A stretch of DNA of 36,891 bases. Source: DASUMP01 sp036277635. Lineage in GTDB: Bacteria > Actinomycetota > Acidimicrobiia > IMCC26256 > PALSA-610. The DNA lies in assembly GCA_036277635.1 (NCBI GenBank), contig DASUMP010000248.1, positions 1 through 36,891 of the forward strand, in the 5' to 3' direction. The notes below the pieces were generated by a model. It was not told the origin of the DNA and searched no databases. It saw only the letters and a program-made list of their open reading frames with translations. Position 1 is the first letter of the stretch. Each line of letters starts with the position of its first letter. This document shows positions 6,814-15,618 of this stretch, piece after piece. The position numbers and the translations under genes were made by a program.

Positions 6814-8976
6814 TCAGCTCTTCATGAGGAAGTCGACTGCGTCGCCGAGGAGGTCCTCGACCTCTTCGCGCAGCTGTCGGTGATGCTCCAGCGCGGGATC
6901 GCCGTCGAGCAACGACTCGGCGACCCGGCGCGCGTCGAGCACCACGACCTCGTCGCGCGGGATGCGACCGAGCTTCAGGTCGGAGAACCCCGATTGGCGG
7001 TCGCCGAACACCTCACCGGCGCCGCGGATCTCGAGGTCGCGCTCGGCGAGGAGGAACCCGTCGGTCGACGCGGCCATCGCCTCGAGGCGCGCCTCGGCGT
7101 CAGGGGTCGTGGGGTCGGCGAAGAGGAAGCACCACGACTCGCCGCCCCCGCGCCCGACGCGCCCGCGCAGCTGGTGCAGCTGCGACAGCCCGAACCGGTC
7201 GGCGTCCTCGATGATCATCACCGTGGCACCGGGAACGTCGACACCGACCTCGATGACGGTGGTCGCGACGAGCACGTCGAGCGCGCCGGCGCGGAACGCG
7301 GTCATCACCGCCTCCTTCTCGGCCGCCGGCAGCTGGCCGTGCAACAGGCCCAGACGCAGGCCGGCCAGCTCCTCGACCCCGAGGCGCTCGTATTCCGCGG
7401 TCACGGCCTTGGCCTCGACCTTGGCCGACCCCTCGACGAGCGGGCACACGACGTACGCCTGCCGCCCTGCTGCGACCTCCGTCCGCAGCGTCGCGTACGC
7501 CTCGGCCCGATCGAGCGGGTTCGGCGGGACGACGCGCGTCGTGATCGGCGTGCGACCCGGCGGCATCTCGCGCAGCTCCGACTTGTCGAGGTCGCCGTAG
7601 ACGAGCATCGCCGCGGTGCGCGGGATCGGCGTCGCGGTCATCACGAGCACGTCGGGGACGGTCTCGACGTCGCCGCGCGTGTCTCCTTTCGCGCGCAGCA
7701 ACGCGCGTTGCTCGACGCCGAAGCGGTGCTGCTCGTCGATCACGGCGACGCCGAGGCGGGAGAACGCGGCGGCGTCGTACAGGAGCGCGTGGGTGCCGAC
7801 GACGATGTCGATCTCGCCGCTCGCGAGTCCGGCGGCCAACCGACGCCGATCGGCTGCGCCCGTGCGGTTCGTGAGCAGCTCGACGCGCACCGGACGCTCC
7901 GACAGCAACGAGTCGGCTGCGCTCACCGTGAGCCCGTCGAGCAACGCGCGCGCGCTCAGGTGGTGCTGTTCGGCGAGGACCTCCGTCGGCGCCATGAACG
8001 CGCCTTGGTACCCGCCCTGCACGGCGACGAGCAGCGCGCTCAGGGCCACCACGGTCTTGCCCGAACCGACGTCGCCCTGCAGCAGGCGATGCATCGGTGC
8101 GGCGGCCGCGAGGTCGCGTTCGATCTCCGCGATCGCGCGCCGTTGATCATCGGTCAGCGCGAACGGGAGGCGCGCGTGGAACGAGGGGACCAGCGGGCCG
8201 TCGACGACGTGGCGGATGCCGTGCTGCTCCGCTTCGATGCTGCGCTTGCGCGCCACGAGTCCGACCTGCATCCGCAAGAACTCGTCGAAGATCAGCCGCT
8301 GGCGGGCGCGGCGGTACTCCTGGGTCGTGTCGGGTCGGTGCACCCCTACGTACGACTCGTGCCGACCGGCGAGGTCGTGCTCGTCGAGCACCGCGTCGGG
8401 CACGGGATCGGCGAGTCGCCGCGCCTCGCAGCGGCGCAACGCCTCGGTGACGAGGCGACGCAACTGCCAGGTGAACACCTCGGCCTTGCCGGACTGCGGG
8501 TAGATCGGGACGACGACGCCGGTCCGTTCCTCGCCTTCACCGGCGCGACCGAGCACGTCGACGACCGGGTTCGTCATCTGCCGCTTGCCGCGGTACACCT
8601 CGAGCCGCCCGAACAGTGCGACTTCGGTCCCCGGCGCGAGCTGCCGCTCGCGCCACGCCTGGTTGAAGAACGTGCACGCGAGCCGCGACGCGCCGTCGGT
8701 GACGACGACCTCGACCAGCGCCTTCCCGGTGCGGGTGCGCCGCCCCGTGGCGCGCTCGACCTCGCCAACCACCGTCGATTCCTCACCGACGACCAGCTCG
8801 GCGATCGGGACTCGCTTCGTGCGGTCGACGTAGCGACGCGGATAGTGCTGGAGCAGATCGAGGACCGACCGGATGTCCATGTCGGCGAGCCGGGCTTCCA
8901 GCGTGGTGCCGACGCCCGCGAGGTCGCGCACTGGCCGCGACGCGAGCTCGCGCAACGTGATGCCGGTCGCGGTCAT
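6814..8976 (-). CDS. recG: ATP-dependent DNA helicase RecG
   Basis: RecG remodels stalled replication forks and branch-migrates Holliday junctions. The product is 720 residues, a normal length. The N-terminal wedge/OB domain spans about 1-170. The helicase core has Walker A GDVGSGKT at 301-308, a DEQH box (VAVIDEQHRFGVEQR), TATPIPRT, and the C-terminal motifs VATTVIEVGVDVPGA and QLRGRVGRG. The family-specific end GEVFGDRQSGFSDLKL is present. It begins 10 bases after the stop of the DAK2 gene; this DAK2-recG-rsmD-coaD order is common in Gram-positive bacteria. Confidence 0.97.
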   Translation of the reverse strand: MTATGITLRELASRPVRDLAGVGTTLEARLADMDIRSVLDLLQHYPRRYVDRTKRVPIAELVVGEESTVVGEVERATGRRTRTGKALVEVVVTDGASRLACTFFNQAWRERQLAPGTEVALFGRLEVYRGKRQMTNPVVDVLGRAGEGEERTGVVVPIYPQSGKAEVFTWQLRRLVTEALRRCEARRLADPVPDAVLDEHDLAGRHESYVGVHRPDTTQEYRRARQRLIFDEFLRMQVGLVARKRSIEAEQHGIRHVVDGPLVPSFHARLPFALTDDQRRAIAEIERDLAAAAPMHRLLQGDVGSGKTVVALSALLVAVQGGYQGAFMAPTEVLAEQHHLSARALLDGLTVSAADSLLSERPVRVELLTNRTGAADRRRLAAGLASGEIDIVVGTHALLYDAAAFSRLGVAVIDEQHRFGVEQRALLRAKGDTRGDVETVPDVLVMTATPIPRTAAMLVYGDLDKSELREMPPGRTPITTRVVPPNPLDRAEAYATLRTEVAAGRQAYVVCPLVEGSAKVEAKAVTAEYERLGVEELAGLRLGLLHGQLPAAEKEAVMTAFRAGALDVLVATTVIEVGVDVPGATVMIIEDADRFGLSQLHQLRGRVGRGGGESWCFLFADPTTPDAEARLEAMAASTDGFLLAERDLEIRGAGEVFGDRQSGFSDLKLGRIPRDEVVVLDARRVAESLLDGDPALEHHRQLREEVEDLLGDAVDFLMKS

Positions 8977-8986
8977 CGAGCGGCGG

Positions 8987-10639
8987 TCACTCCACGCCGA
9001 GCAGGTAGGGATAGAGCGGCTGGCCGCCCTCGTGGAACTCGACCTCGACGTGCGGGTACGCGAGCTCGACGAGCTCGCGGAGCCGTGCGGTCTCCCCCGC
9101 CGGCGCGTCGGCGCCCACGAGGACCGTCACGATCTCCGTGTCGTCGTCGACGAGACGGTCGAGGAGCGCGCGCGCCGCGTCGACCGGAGAAGACACCGAC
9201 GCCCAGATCCCGGAGCCGTCGAGCGCGATCCAGTCGCCCTCCCGGATCGGCCCGCACTCCGCCGACGAGTCACGCACGGCCCTCGTGACCTCGCCGGTGC
9301 GGACGCGCTGCACCGCGGCGAGCATCCCCTCGAGGTTGGTGGCCAGCGGAGCGTTCGGGTCGTAGGCCACGAGCGCCGACAAGCCTTCGACGACCGACGT
9401 GGTGGGGACGACCTCCACGTCGCGCGTCGACAGGGCATCGACCTGGCGCGCCACCGGGACGATGTTCTTGTTGTTGGGGAGCACGATCACGTGCTGCGAG
9501 CTGCACCCTTCGACCGCTTCGAGGATCTGCGCGGTCGACGGGTTCATCGACTGCCCGCCGGCGATCACCGCGTGCACACCCAAACTCGCGAACATGCGGC
9601 GGACGCCGTCGCCGACTGCGACCGCGACCACGGCGGTGGCGACGGGCTCGGCCGACGCGCGGATCTCCGCGGGCGTGCTCGCTGCGGCCGAGACCCAGTC
9701 GTGCTCGCCGCCGGGCGCGTGCGGGTGCAGCTCGTGCACCTGGTCGAAGAGATCGGTGACGCGGACGTTGCGCGGTCGACCCGCGTCGATGCCCGCCTCG
9801 ACCGCAGCGCCGATGTCGTTGGTGTGGACGTGGCAGTTCCACAACCCGTCGCCGCCGACGACCACGATCGAGTCACCGATCGACGCCCACGTGTCGCGGA
9901 ACGCGGGGATGGTGTGATCGTCGGCTTCGAGCAGGTACATCACCTCGTACCGCAGGTCGGCGACGTCGTCGCCGCGCAGGTGCGCCTCGATGATCGCCGG
10001 CGTCATCACCTCGTCGGGCTCGGGGATCGGACGACCCGTCACGACCTCCGCGAACGCGGCGAGCAGCAGTGTGAAGCCCTTGCCGCCCGCGTCGACGACC
10101 CCGGCCTCCCGCAGCACGGGGAGGAGCTCGGGCGTGCGGGCGACGGAGGCGTCGGCGGCAGCGGACGCGGCGTCGATCATCGCCGCGAGGCCGTGCTCGG
10201 CGGCGGCGACCGCGGCGGCCGCCGTCTCGCGCACGACCGTGAGGATCGTGCCCTCGACCGGGCGCATGACCGCCTCGTAGGCGGCGTCGGACGCACGCTG
10301 CAGCGCGGACGCGAGCTCAGGAGCGCCGTGCTCGTCGCGCCCGCGGAACTCGTCGGCGAGGCCGCGCAGGATCTGCGAGAGGATGACCCCCGAGTTGCCC
10401 CGCGCGCCCATGAGGGAGCCGTGCGAGATGGCGCGGCACACCTCGTCCATCGTCTCGGCGGTGTCGAGCTCGTGGCTGACCGACTCGAGGGTGAGCGCCA
10501 TGTTGGTGCCGGTGTCGCCGTCGGGGACCGGGTACACGTTGAGACGGTTCAGCTCCTGTTGGTGGAGCCGCAGCGCGTCGCGGAACCGGAGGACGACTCG
10601 GCGCAGGTCGGAGGCCCGGAGCTGCGACAGTGCCGGCAC
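8987..10639 (-). CDS. DAK2 domain / fatty-acid-kinase-like protein (FakA/YloV family)
   Basis: A 550-residue protein in the usual position next to recG. The N-terminal DAK2 kinase domain has the nucleotide and metal motif NVYPVPDGDTGTNM at 34-47 and GARGNSGVILSQ near 78-89, and carries VVDAGGKGF near 190. The rest matches the FakA middle and C-terminal domains (AGGQSMNPS, LPNNKNI). In firmicutes FakA phosphorylates FakB-bound fatty acids for PlsX/PlsY-based phospholipid synthesis; plsX lies in the same cluster. The start is a GTG with no ribosome binding site, seven bases after a TAGTCT hexamer. Confidence 0.88.
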   Translation of the reverse strand: MPALSQLRASDLRRVVLRFRDALRLHQQELNRLNVYPVPDGDTGTNMALTLESVSHELDTAETMDEVCRAISHGSLMGARGNSGVILSQILRGLADEFRGRDEHGAPELASALQRASDAAYEAVMRPVEGTILTVVRETAAAAVAAAEHGLAAMIDAASAAADASVARTPELLPVLREAGVVDAGGKGFTLLLAAFAEVVTGRPIPEPDEVMTPAIIEAHLRGDDVADLRYEVMYLLEADDHTIPAFRDTWASIGDSIVVVGGDGLWNCHVHTNDIGAAVEAGIDAGRPRNVRVTDLFDQVHELHPHAPGGEHDWVSAAASTPAEIRASAEPVATAVVAVAVGDGVRRMFASLGVHAVIAGGQSMNPSTAQILEAVEGCSSQHVIVLPNNKNIVPVARQVDALSTRDVEVVPTTSVVEGLSALVAYDPNAPLATNLEGMLAAVQRVRTGEVTRAVRDSSAECGPIREGDWIALDGSGIWASVSSPVDAARALLDRLVDDDTEIVTVLVGADAPAGETARLRELVELAYPHVEVEFHEGGQPLYPYLLGVE

Positions 10640-10646
10640 GGGACCG

Positions 10647-10652
10647 AGACTA
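10647..10652 (-). promoter_or_regulatory. Leaderless-type -10 element for the DAK2 gene
   Basis: TAGTCT on the minus strand, ending seven bases before the GTG at 10639. No Shine-Dalgarno sequence lies between, so the transcript would start at the start codon. It probably drives the DAK2-recG-rsmD-coaD unit. Confidence 0.5.
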
Positions 10653-10661
10653 TCCCGCTGC

Positions 10662-10667
10662 TATCCT
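10662..10667 (+). promoter_or_regulatory. Possible -10 element for rpmB
   Basis: TATCCT on the plus strand, about 40 bases before the rpmB ATG, which would give a short leader that contains the AGAGAGG ribosome binding site. No clear -35 is seen. It lies ten bases from the divergent DAK2 -10 element. Confidence 0.35.
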
Positions 10668-10707
10668 TTCCCGGTTCTCGACCTGACCTGCAGAGAGGTT
10701 CCGCGCC

Positions 10708-10896
10708 ATGGCGGCGGTCTGTGACGTGTGCGGCAAGAAGCCGAACTTCGGGATGCGACTCAGCCACTCGCATCGCCGCACCAAGCGACGGTGGAACCCC
10801 AACGTGCAGCGCGTGCGCGCGCTCGTGAACGGCGCTCCCCGCCGGATCCACGTGTGCACCTCGTGCATCAAGGCCGGCAAGGTCGTCAAGCCCTGA
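10708..10896 (+). CDS. rpmB: 50S ribosomal protein L28 (zinc-binding type)
   Basis: A 62-residue basic ribosomal protein. It starts MAAVCDVCGKKPNFGMRLSHSHRRTKRRWNP in pattern, with the L28 core SHSHRRTKRRW. Two CxxC pairs (CDVC at 5-8 and CTSC near 50-53) make a zinc site. A ribosome binding site (AGAGAGG) lies upstream. It is transcribed divergently from the DAK2 gene. Its TGA stop shares a base with the ATG of the next small gene, so the two are translationally coupled. Confidence 0.96.
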   Translation: MAAVCDVCGKKPNFGMRLSHSHRRTKRRWNPNVQRVRALVNGAPRRIHVCTSCIKAGKVVKP

Positions 10897-11123
10897 TGCA
10901 GGGCGTCGTGAAGATGTACGACCCCCTCACGAGCGAGGGTGTGATCGTCGCCGACACCGACCGCTCCGAGCACGTGCTCGCACCCGGCGCGCTCGACGGC
11001 TCGCTGTTCCGGATGCTGCGCCAGGGCCAGCGCGTGGTCTTCGACACCGATCCCACCGGCGCGGCGGTGCGCGTCCGCACCGGCGCCGAGCCCGACATGG
11101 GACTGCCGACCGCCGAGGTCTGA
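10896..11123 (+). CDS. Degenerate cold-shock-domain-like small protein
   Basis: A 75-residue protein whose ATG shares its A with the rpmB stop (TGATG). The opening MQGVVKMYDPLTSEGVIVA and later LRQGQRVVFDTD follow the layout of CspA-type cold-shock domains (G-x-V-K, turn, RNP1 strand, GQ-x-V-x-F). The RNA-binding aromatics are mostly gone: the usual Trp is Met7, RNP1 GFGFI is replaced by SEGVIV and RNP2 VFVH by EHVLA; only Tyr8 remains. It may be an OB-fold protein that does not bind nucleic acid in the usual way, or binds the ribosome. Family assignment is inference from the pattern. Confidence 0.65.
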   Translation: MQGVVKMYDPLTSEGVIVADTDRSEHVLAPGALDGSLFRMLRQGQRVVFDTDPTGAAVRVRTGAEPDMGLPTAEV

Positions 11124-11188
11124 GCGGTCGAGAAACGCCGAGAATCCGTCGGGTTGACGCGACCGGCGAGGGCGTCGATGCGCAATAG

Positions 11189-12250
11189 GTGAGACCTTGG
11201 GCGCGCGTCTCCGCGTGCATCGTGGGCATGCTCGCCGGCGCCGCCGGAACGGTCATGCTCGCCGAACCCGTCGTGTGGGTCGCGTCGGCGGCGTCGGGCG
11301 CGCTGGCCACCATCGCCGGCCTCGAGATCGGTCGGCGTGTGCCGCCGACGACCGCGAGCGCGACAGTCCCGCGCCCCGACGAGCTGCTCCCCACCGCCTC
11401 GACGCCGCGACGCCCGATCGCGCCGCCGACCGACCCGTCGGAGCGGAGATGGGCCGTGCACCGGCGCCGCCTCGCGGCCGAGCTCGAGACCGCGGTCGGC
11501 TCGGGGGCGCTGCGGCTCGCGTTCCAGCCCGTCGTGGCGCTCCGGTCGTGCGAGGTCGTGGCGTTCGAAGCCGCGTTCCACTGGCAGCGCGCCGACGGGC
11601 ACGTCGCGCTCCCCGACGAGCTGACCGCGATCGCCCACGAGACCGGTCTCATCGTCCCCATGGGTCGCTGGCTGATCGAGGAGGCGTGCCGGCAGCTCGC
11701 GCGATGGAACGACTCGGTGCCGGACCGAGCTCCGCTCACGGTCGCGGTGCCGGTGTCGACCCGCCTGGTGATGACCCCGGACCTCGGCCGTCACGTGGGC
11801 GACGTCGTAGAGCGCCGCGGGATCGATCCCGAGTGCCTGTTGCTCCAGATCACCGAGACGGCGTTCACCGAGCACGGATCGACGTTCGCGCAGCTCGAGG
11901 CGGTCCGCCGGATCGGCGTGCGGGTGGCGATCGACGGTTACGGGACCGGCGCGGCGACGTTGACCCACCTGGCGTCGCTGCCGATCGACGCGCTCAAGAT
12001 CGACCGGGGGTTCGTGGCCGATCTCGGGGTGCTGACCAATGACACGACCGTGATCAGCGCGTTCGTGACGCTCGGCCACGCGTTGGGTCTCGACGTGATC
12101 GCCGAAGGCGTGGACACCGACGCGCAGCTGGCGATGCTCCAGACGCTCGGATGCGACCTCGCGCAGGGCAACTACTTCGCGCGTCCGATGAGCGCCACGC
12201 GCGCCGCCGGCATCGTGCGCGACCGGACGATGCACATGCCCGGCGTGTGA
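11189..12250 (+). CDS. Membrane-anchored EAL-domain protein, probably catalytically inactive
   Basis: A 353-residue protein. Residues 7-47 are hydrophobic, enough for one or two membrane helices, then a Pro-rich linker leads to an EAL domain at about 95-345. EAL domains hydrolyse or bind cyclic di-GMP. Key positions are mixed: EAA at 127-129 keeps the Glu, ITET keeps Glu223, Lys270, Glu306 and Gln327 remain. The conserved Asn of VNxS is Pro188, and the second Asp of DDFGTG is Gly250. Loss of two metal ligands argues for a sensor rather than a phosphodiesterase. No GGDEF partner is in the window. The start is a GTG with no clear ribosome binding site, 65 bases after the previous gene. Confidence 0.85.
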   Translation: MRPWARVSACIVGMLAGAAGTVMLAEPVVWVASAASGALATIAGLEIGRRVPPTTASATVPRPDELLPTASTPRRPIAPPTDPSERRWAVHRRRLAAELETAVGSGALRLAFQPVVALRSCEVVAFEAAFHWQRADGHVALPDELTAIAHETGLIVPMGRWLIEEACRQLARWNDSVPDRAPLTVAVPVSTRLVMTPDLGRHVGDVVERRGIDPECLLLQITETAFTEHGSTFAQLEAVRRIGVRVAIDGYGTGAATLTHLASLPIDALKIDRGFVADLGVLTNDTTVISAFVTLGHALGLDVIAEGVDTDAQLAMLQTLGCDLAQGNYFARPMSATRAAGIVRDRTMHMPGV

Positions 12251-12286
12251 ACCGCCGCGTCGCGCCCGGCTCAGGCGTGACGCGCG

Positions 12287-14119
12287 TCAGCCCGAGAGCC
12301 GCTTCTCGAGGTCGCGCAGCTCGTCGCGCAGCTCGCCGGGCAAGCGATCGCCGAATTGCACGTAGTGCTCTTCGATGAGCGGCACCTCGGCGCGCCATGC
12401 CTCGACGTCGACATCCAGCAGCACGTCGAGGTCGGCGGGCGCGACGTCGAGGCCATCGGTGTCGAGCGCGCCGGCGGCGGGGACCCGCCCGATCGGAGTG
12501 TCGACCGCGGCCGCCGTGCCGGCACAGCGCGCGGCGATCCACGCGAGCACCCGGCTGTTCTCGCCGAACCCGGGCCACAGGAAGCGCCCGTCGGCGTCGC
12601 GCCGGAACCAGTTCACGTAGAACAGCTTCGGCAGCGAGTCGCCACCCCGTTCGCCGATCGCGAGCCAGTGCGCGAAGTAGTCACCCATGTGGTAGCCGCA
12701 GAACGGCAGCATCGCGAACGGGTCGCGCCGCAAGTTGCCCACCGCGCCGGCGGCGGCCGCGGTGGTCTCCGACGCCATGATCGAGCCGAGGAACACCCCG
12801 TGCTGCCAGTCGAACGCTTCGGTCACGAGCGGGACCGTGCCCGCGCGACGACCGCCGAAGAGGATCGCGGAGATCGGCACGCCGTCGGGGTCCTGCCACT
12901 CGGGCGCGACGCACGGGACCTGCGACAGCGGCGTGGTGAAACGGCTGTTCGGATGCGCGGCGGGGCGGTCGGCCGCGGGCGTCCATTCGTCGCCGCGCCA
13001 GTCGACCGCGTGCGCGGGGGGCGCCTTCGTGAGCCCTTCCCACCACACGTCGAGGTCATCGGTGAGTGCGGTGTTGGTGAAGATCGAGTTGCGCATCGTC
13101 GCCGCGACCGCGTTCGCGTTGGTCTCCTCGCCGGTGCCGGGCGCGACACCGAACATGCCGAACTCCGGGTTGATCGCGTAGAGGCGCCCGTCGGTGCCGA
13201 ACTTCATCCACGCGATGTCGTCGCCGATCGTCTCGGCCGTCCAGCCGGGCAGCGTCGGGACGAGCATCGCGAGGTTCGTCTTGCCGCACGCCGAGGGGAA
13301 CGCCGCGGCGACGTAGCGCGACGAGCCGGTCGGGTCGGTCAGCTTCAAGATGAGCATGTGCTCGGCCAACCAACCCTCGTCGCGGGCCATCGTCGACGCG
13401 ATGCGGAGCGCGAAGCACTTCTTGCCGAGGAGCGCGTTGCCGCCGTAGCCCGATCCGTACGACCAGATCTCGCGCGTCTCGGGGAAGTGCACGATGTACT
13501 TGTTCTCGGCGTCGCACGGCCACGGCACGTCGGCCTGGCCGGGCTCGAGCGGCGCGCCGATCGAGTGCACGCACGGCACGAACTCGCCGTCGTCGCCGAG
13601 GACCTCGAGCGCGCCCGCGCCCATGCGAGTCATGATCCGCATGCTGACGGCCACGTACGCGCTGTCGGTGAGCTCGACGCCGATGTGCGCGATGTGCGAG
13701 CCGAGCGGTCCCATGGAGAACGGGATCACGTACATCGTGCGCCCGCGCATGCACCCCCGGTACAGCGCGAGCATCTCGGCGCGCATCGTCGCCGGGTCGG
13801 CCCAGTTGTTGGTGGGTCCGGCGTCGGCTTCGTTCTCGGAACAGATGAACGTGCGGTCTTCGACGCGCGCGACGTCGCCGGGGTCACTCCGCGCGTAGAA
13901 CGAGTTGGGGCGCTTCGCGTCGTTGACTCGCGTGAACGTGCCGCTCTCGACGAGGCCAGCGCACAGGGCGTCGTACTCGGCCTCCGAACCGTCGCACCAG
14001 TGCACGCGGTCGGGCTGGCAGATCGCTGCCCACTCGTCGACCCAGGCGCGGAGCCGGGCGTGGGTCGTGGGCGGAGCACTCGTCGGATCGGTCATGGCGG
14101 CCTCGTGCACGTCCTTCAT
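12287..14119 (-). CDS. pckG: Phosphoenolpyruvate carboxykinase (GTP)
   Basis: GTP-dependent PEPCK links oxaloacetate to phosphoenolpyruvate in gluconeogenesis and anaplerosis. The product is 610 residues, as usual. The P-loop FPSACGKTN (274-282) contains the reactive Cys278; the metal site ETIGDDIAWMKF follows at 296-307. The R-loop ARSDPGDVARVEDRTF and the nucleotide-site region FGGRRAGTVPLV are intact. The ATG at 14119 has a GGAG about nine bases upstream; a second ATG at residue 9 (14095) is also possible. It is convergent with the EAL gene, with only 36 bases between. Confidence 0.97.
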   Translation of the reverse strand: MKDVHEAAMTDPTSAPPTTHARLRAWVDEWAAICQPDRVHWCDGSEAEYDALCAGLVESGTFTRVNDAKRPNSFYARSDPGDVARVEDRTFICSENEADAGPTNNWADPATMRAEMLALYRGCMRGRTMYVIPFSMGPLGSHIAHIGVELTDSAYVAVSMRIMTRMGAGALEVLGDDGEFVPCVHSIGAPLEPGQADVPWPCDAENKYIVHFPETREIWSYGSGYGGNALLGKKCFALRIASTMARDEGWLAEHMLILKLTDPTGSSRYVAAAFPSACGKTNLAMLVPTLPGWTAETIGDDIAWMKFGTDGRLYAINPEFGMFGVAPGTGEETNANAVAATMRNSIFTNTALTDDLDVWWEGLTKAPPAHAVDWRGDEWTPAADRPAAHPNSRFTTPLSQVPCVAPEWQDPDGVPISAILFGGRRAGTVPLVTEAFDWQHGVFLGSIMASETTAAAAGAVGNLRRDPFAMLPFCGYHMGDYFAHWLAIGERGGDSLPKLFYVNWFRRDADGRFLWPGFGENSRVLAWIAARCAGTAAAVDTPIGRVPAAGALDTDGLDVAPADLDVLLDVDVEAWRAEVPLIEEHYVQFGDRLPGELRDELRDLEKRLSG

Positions 14120-14151
14120 CCGGCCGGACTCCGGCGTCGCGGAAGAGGAGC

Positions 14152-14157
14152 AGTCTA
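14152..14157 (-). promoter_or_regulatory. Possible -10 element for pckG
   Basis: TAGACT on the minus strand, which would start transcription about 25 bases before the ATG at 14119 and leave the GGAG site inside the leader. No -35 match is visible. Confidence 0.35.
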
Positions 14158-14207
14158 GGACCGGGTCCGCCGGCCGATCACACCGGGCGGGCCGGACCGA
14201 GCGCGCC

Positions 14208-14235
14208 TACCATCCCGCGCGTCGCGACGCGGAGG
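14208..14235 (+). promoter_or_regulatory. Possible -10 element and ribosome binding site of the AsnC-like gene
   Basis: TACCAT at 14208-14213 is a -10 candidate, and GGAGG at 14231-14235 is a good ribosome binding site seven bases before the ATG at 14243. The pckG and AsnC-like genes diverge from this 123-base gap. Confidence 0.4.
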
Positions 14236-14242
14236 TCGACGA

Positions 14243-14479
14243 ATGACGGTGAGTGCGTACATCCTCATCCAGACCGAGGTCGGCAAGGCGTCGGCGGTCG
14301 TCGAGAAGGTGCGGACGCTCCAGGGCGTCGCGCAAGCCGACGACGTGACGGGGCCCTACGACGTGATCGTGCGGGCCGAGGCGTCGTCGATCGACGAGCT
14401 CGGCCGCATGGTCGTGTCGCAGATCCAGCTCGTCGACGGGATCACGCGCACCCTCACGTGTCCCGTCGTGAACCTCTGA
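14243..14479 (+). CDS. Stand-alone Lrp/AsnC ligand-binding (RAM) domain protein
   Basis: A 78-residue protein covering only the effector-binding domain of Lrp/AsnC regulators: YILIQTEVGKASAVVEKV, then GPYDVIVRAEASSIDELG, then TRTLTCPVV. The DNA-binding helix-turn-helix is absent. Such free RAM domains form ring oligomers that bind amino acids. A GGAGG ribosome binding site supports the ATG. It is divergent from pckG and convergent with ddl. Its role is unknown; it could sense amino acids and partner a full-length regulator. Confidence 0.88.
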   Translation: MTVSAYILIQTEVGKASAVVEKVRTLQGVAQADDVTGPYDVIVRAEASSIDELGRMVVSQIQLVDGITRTLTCPVVNL

Positions 14480-14499
14480 TCACCTGAGGTTCGCCGCGG

Positions 14500-15618
14500 T
14501 CACGACCGCTGTCGGCCGGCCCGTGCCGCGCGCCGCGCGTGGCGTTGCTGCGCGAGCGCGATGAGCCGGTCGAGGAGCGCCGAGTAGGGCACGCCCGAGA
14601 CCTCCCACAGGCGCGGGTACATCGAGATCGGCGTGAAACCCGGGATCGTGTTGAGCTCGTTCACGAGGAACCCACGCCGTCCCTGCTCGAAGAAGAAGTC
14701 GACGCGCGCCATCGCCTCGCACCGGCACGCTTCGAACGCGCGCGCGGCCAGCGCGCGAACGTTCGCCGTGTCGTCGGCGTCGAGTGGCGCGGGCGCGAGC
14801 AGCTGCGCGCGTCCGTCTTCGTACTTGTCGGCGTAGTCGTAGAAGTCGGCGCCGGGGACGATCTCACCGGGCAACGACGTCTCGGGGGGGTCGTCACCGA
14901 GCACCGCAACTTCGATCTCGCGACCGACGACCGCTTCTTCGGCCAGCACCCACTCGTCGAACTCGAGCGCGAGGTGCGATGCGCGCACGAGCGACTCGCG
15001 ATCGTCGGCCTTCGACACGCCGATCGAGGAGCCCATGTTGGCGGGCTTCACGAAGCACGGGTACCCGAACGTGCGCTCGACGTCGTCGGCGAGTCGCGCG
15101 GGATCGTGCCCGTCGCGCAGCGTGTGGAACGACGGCGTCGGGAGTCCGCACGCGGCGAATGCCCGCTTCATCATGATCTTGTCCATGCCGACGGCGGAGC
15201 CGAGCACGCCGGAACCGACATACGGCAGGCCGGCGAGCTCGAGCAACCCCTGCACGGTGCCGTCTTCGCCGTAGGGGCCGTGCAGGAGCGGGAACACCAC
15301 GTCGACGTCGAGCGGGTGCGCGATCGTGCCGTCGGCCGCACGGCGCCGCAGCTCGGGGCGCACGGGATCGGTGGGGGCGACCACGGGGTCGCCCTCGACC
15401 GCGAACGCGCCCGGGAGCGCGTCGGCGCCCGCTGCGATCGCCCGTTGCGCGTCGCCCGCGAGCAGCCACTCGCCGTCGGTCGTGATGGCCACCGGCACGA
15501 CCTCGTACTTCATCGGGTCGAGCGCGGCCGCGACGGCGACGGCGGTGACGCACGACACGTCGTGCTCGGCCGAACGGCCGCCGTAGAGCACGAGCACTCG
15601 GAGCCGACGATCGCCCAT
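14500..15618 (-). CDS. ddl: D-alanine--D-alanine ligase
   Basis: Makes the D-Ala-D-Ala dipeptide for peptidoglycan using ATP. The 372-residue product has the family opening VLYGGRSAEHDVSC, then HGPYGEDGTVQGLLEL, the ATP-grasp stretch FVKPANMGSSIGVSKA and the metal-site end NELNTIPGFTPISMYP. Length suits the longer actinobacterial form. A very long open frame continues upstream to 17589, but ddl homology begins at the ATG at 15618. That ATG shares a base with the stop of the membrane-protein gene (TGATG). Confidence 0.96.
   Translation of the reverse strand: MGDRRLRVLVLYGGRSAEHDVSCVTAVAVAAALDPMKYEVVPVAITTDGEWLLAGDAQRAIAAGADALPGAFAVEGDPVVAPTDPVRPELRRRAADGTIAHPLDVDVVFPLLHGPYGEDGTVQGLLELAGLPYVGSGVLGSAVGMDKIMMKRAFAACGLPTPSFHTLRDGHDPARLADDVERTFGYPCFVKPANMGSSIGVSKADDRESLVRASHLALEFDEWVLAEEAVVGREIEVAVLGDDPPETSLPGEIVPGADFYDYADKYEDGRAQLLAPAPLDADDTANVRALAARAFEACRCEAMARVDFFFEQGRRGFLVNELNTIPGFTPISMYPRLWEVSGVPYSALLDRLIALAQQRHARRAARAGRQRS

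Noticed and set aside
6559..9288. A 909-codon plus-strand open frame
   Set aside because: It lies opposite recG and part of rsmD and the DAK2 gene, has Arg/His-rich low-complexity composition and no motif. It is a product of high-GC codon use.
12278..12289. Palindrome TGACGCGCGTCA between the EAL gene and pckG
   Set aside because: It has no loop and includes the pckG stop; too short to call a terminator or operator.
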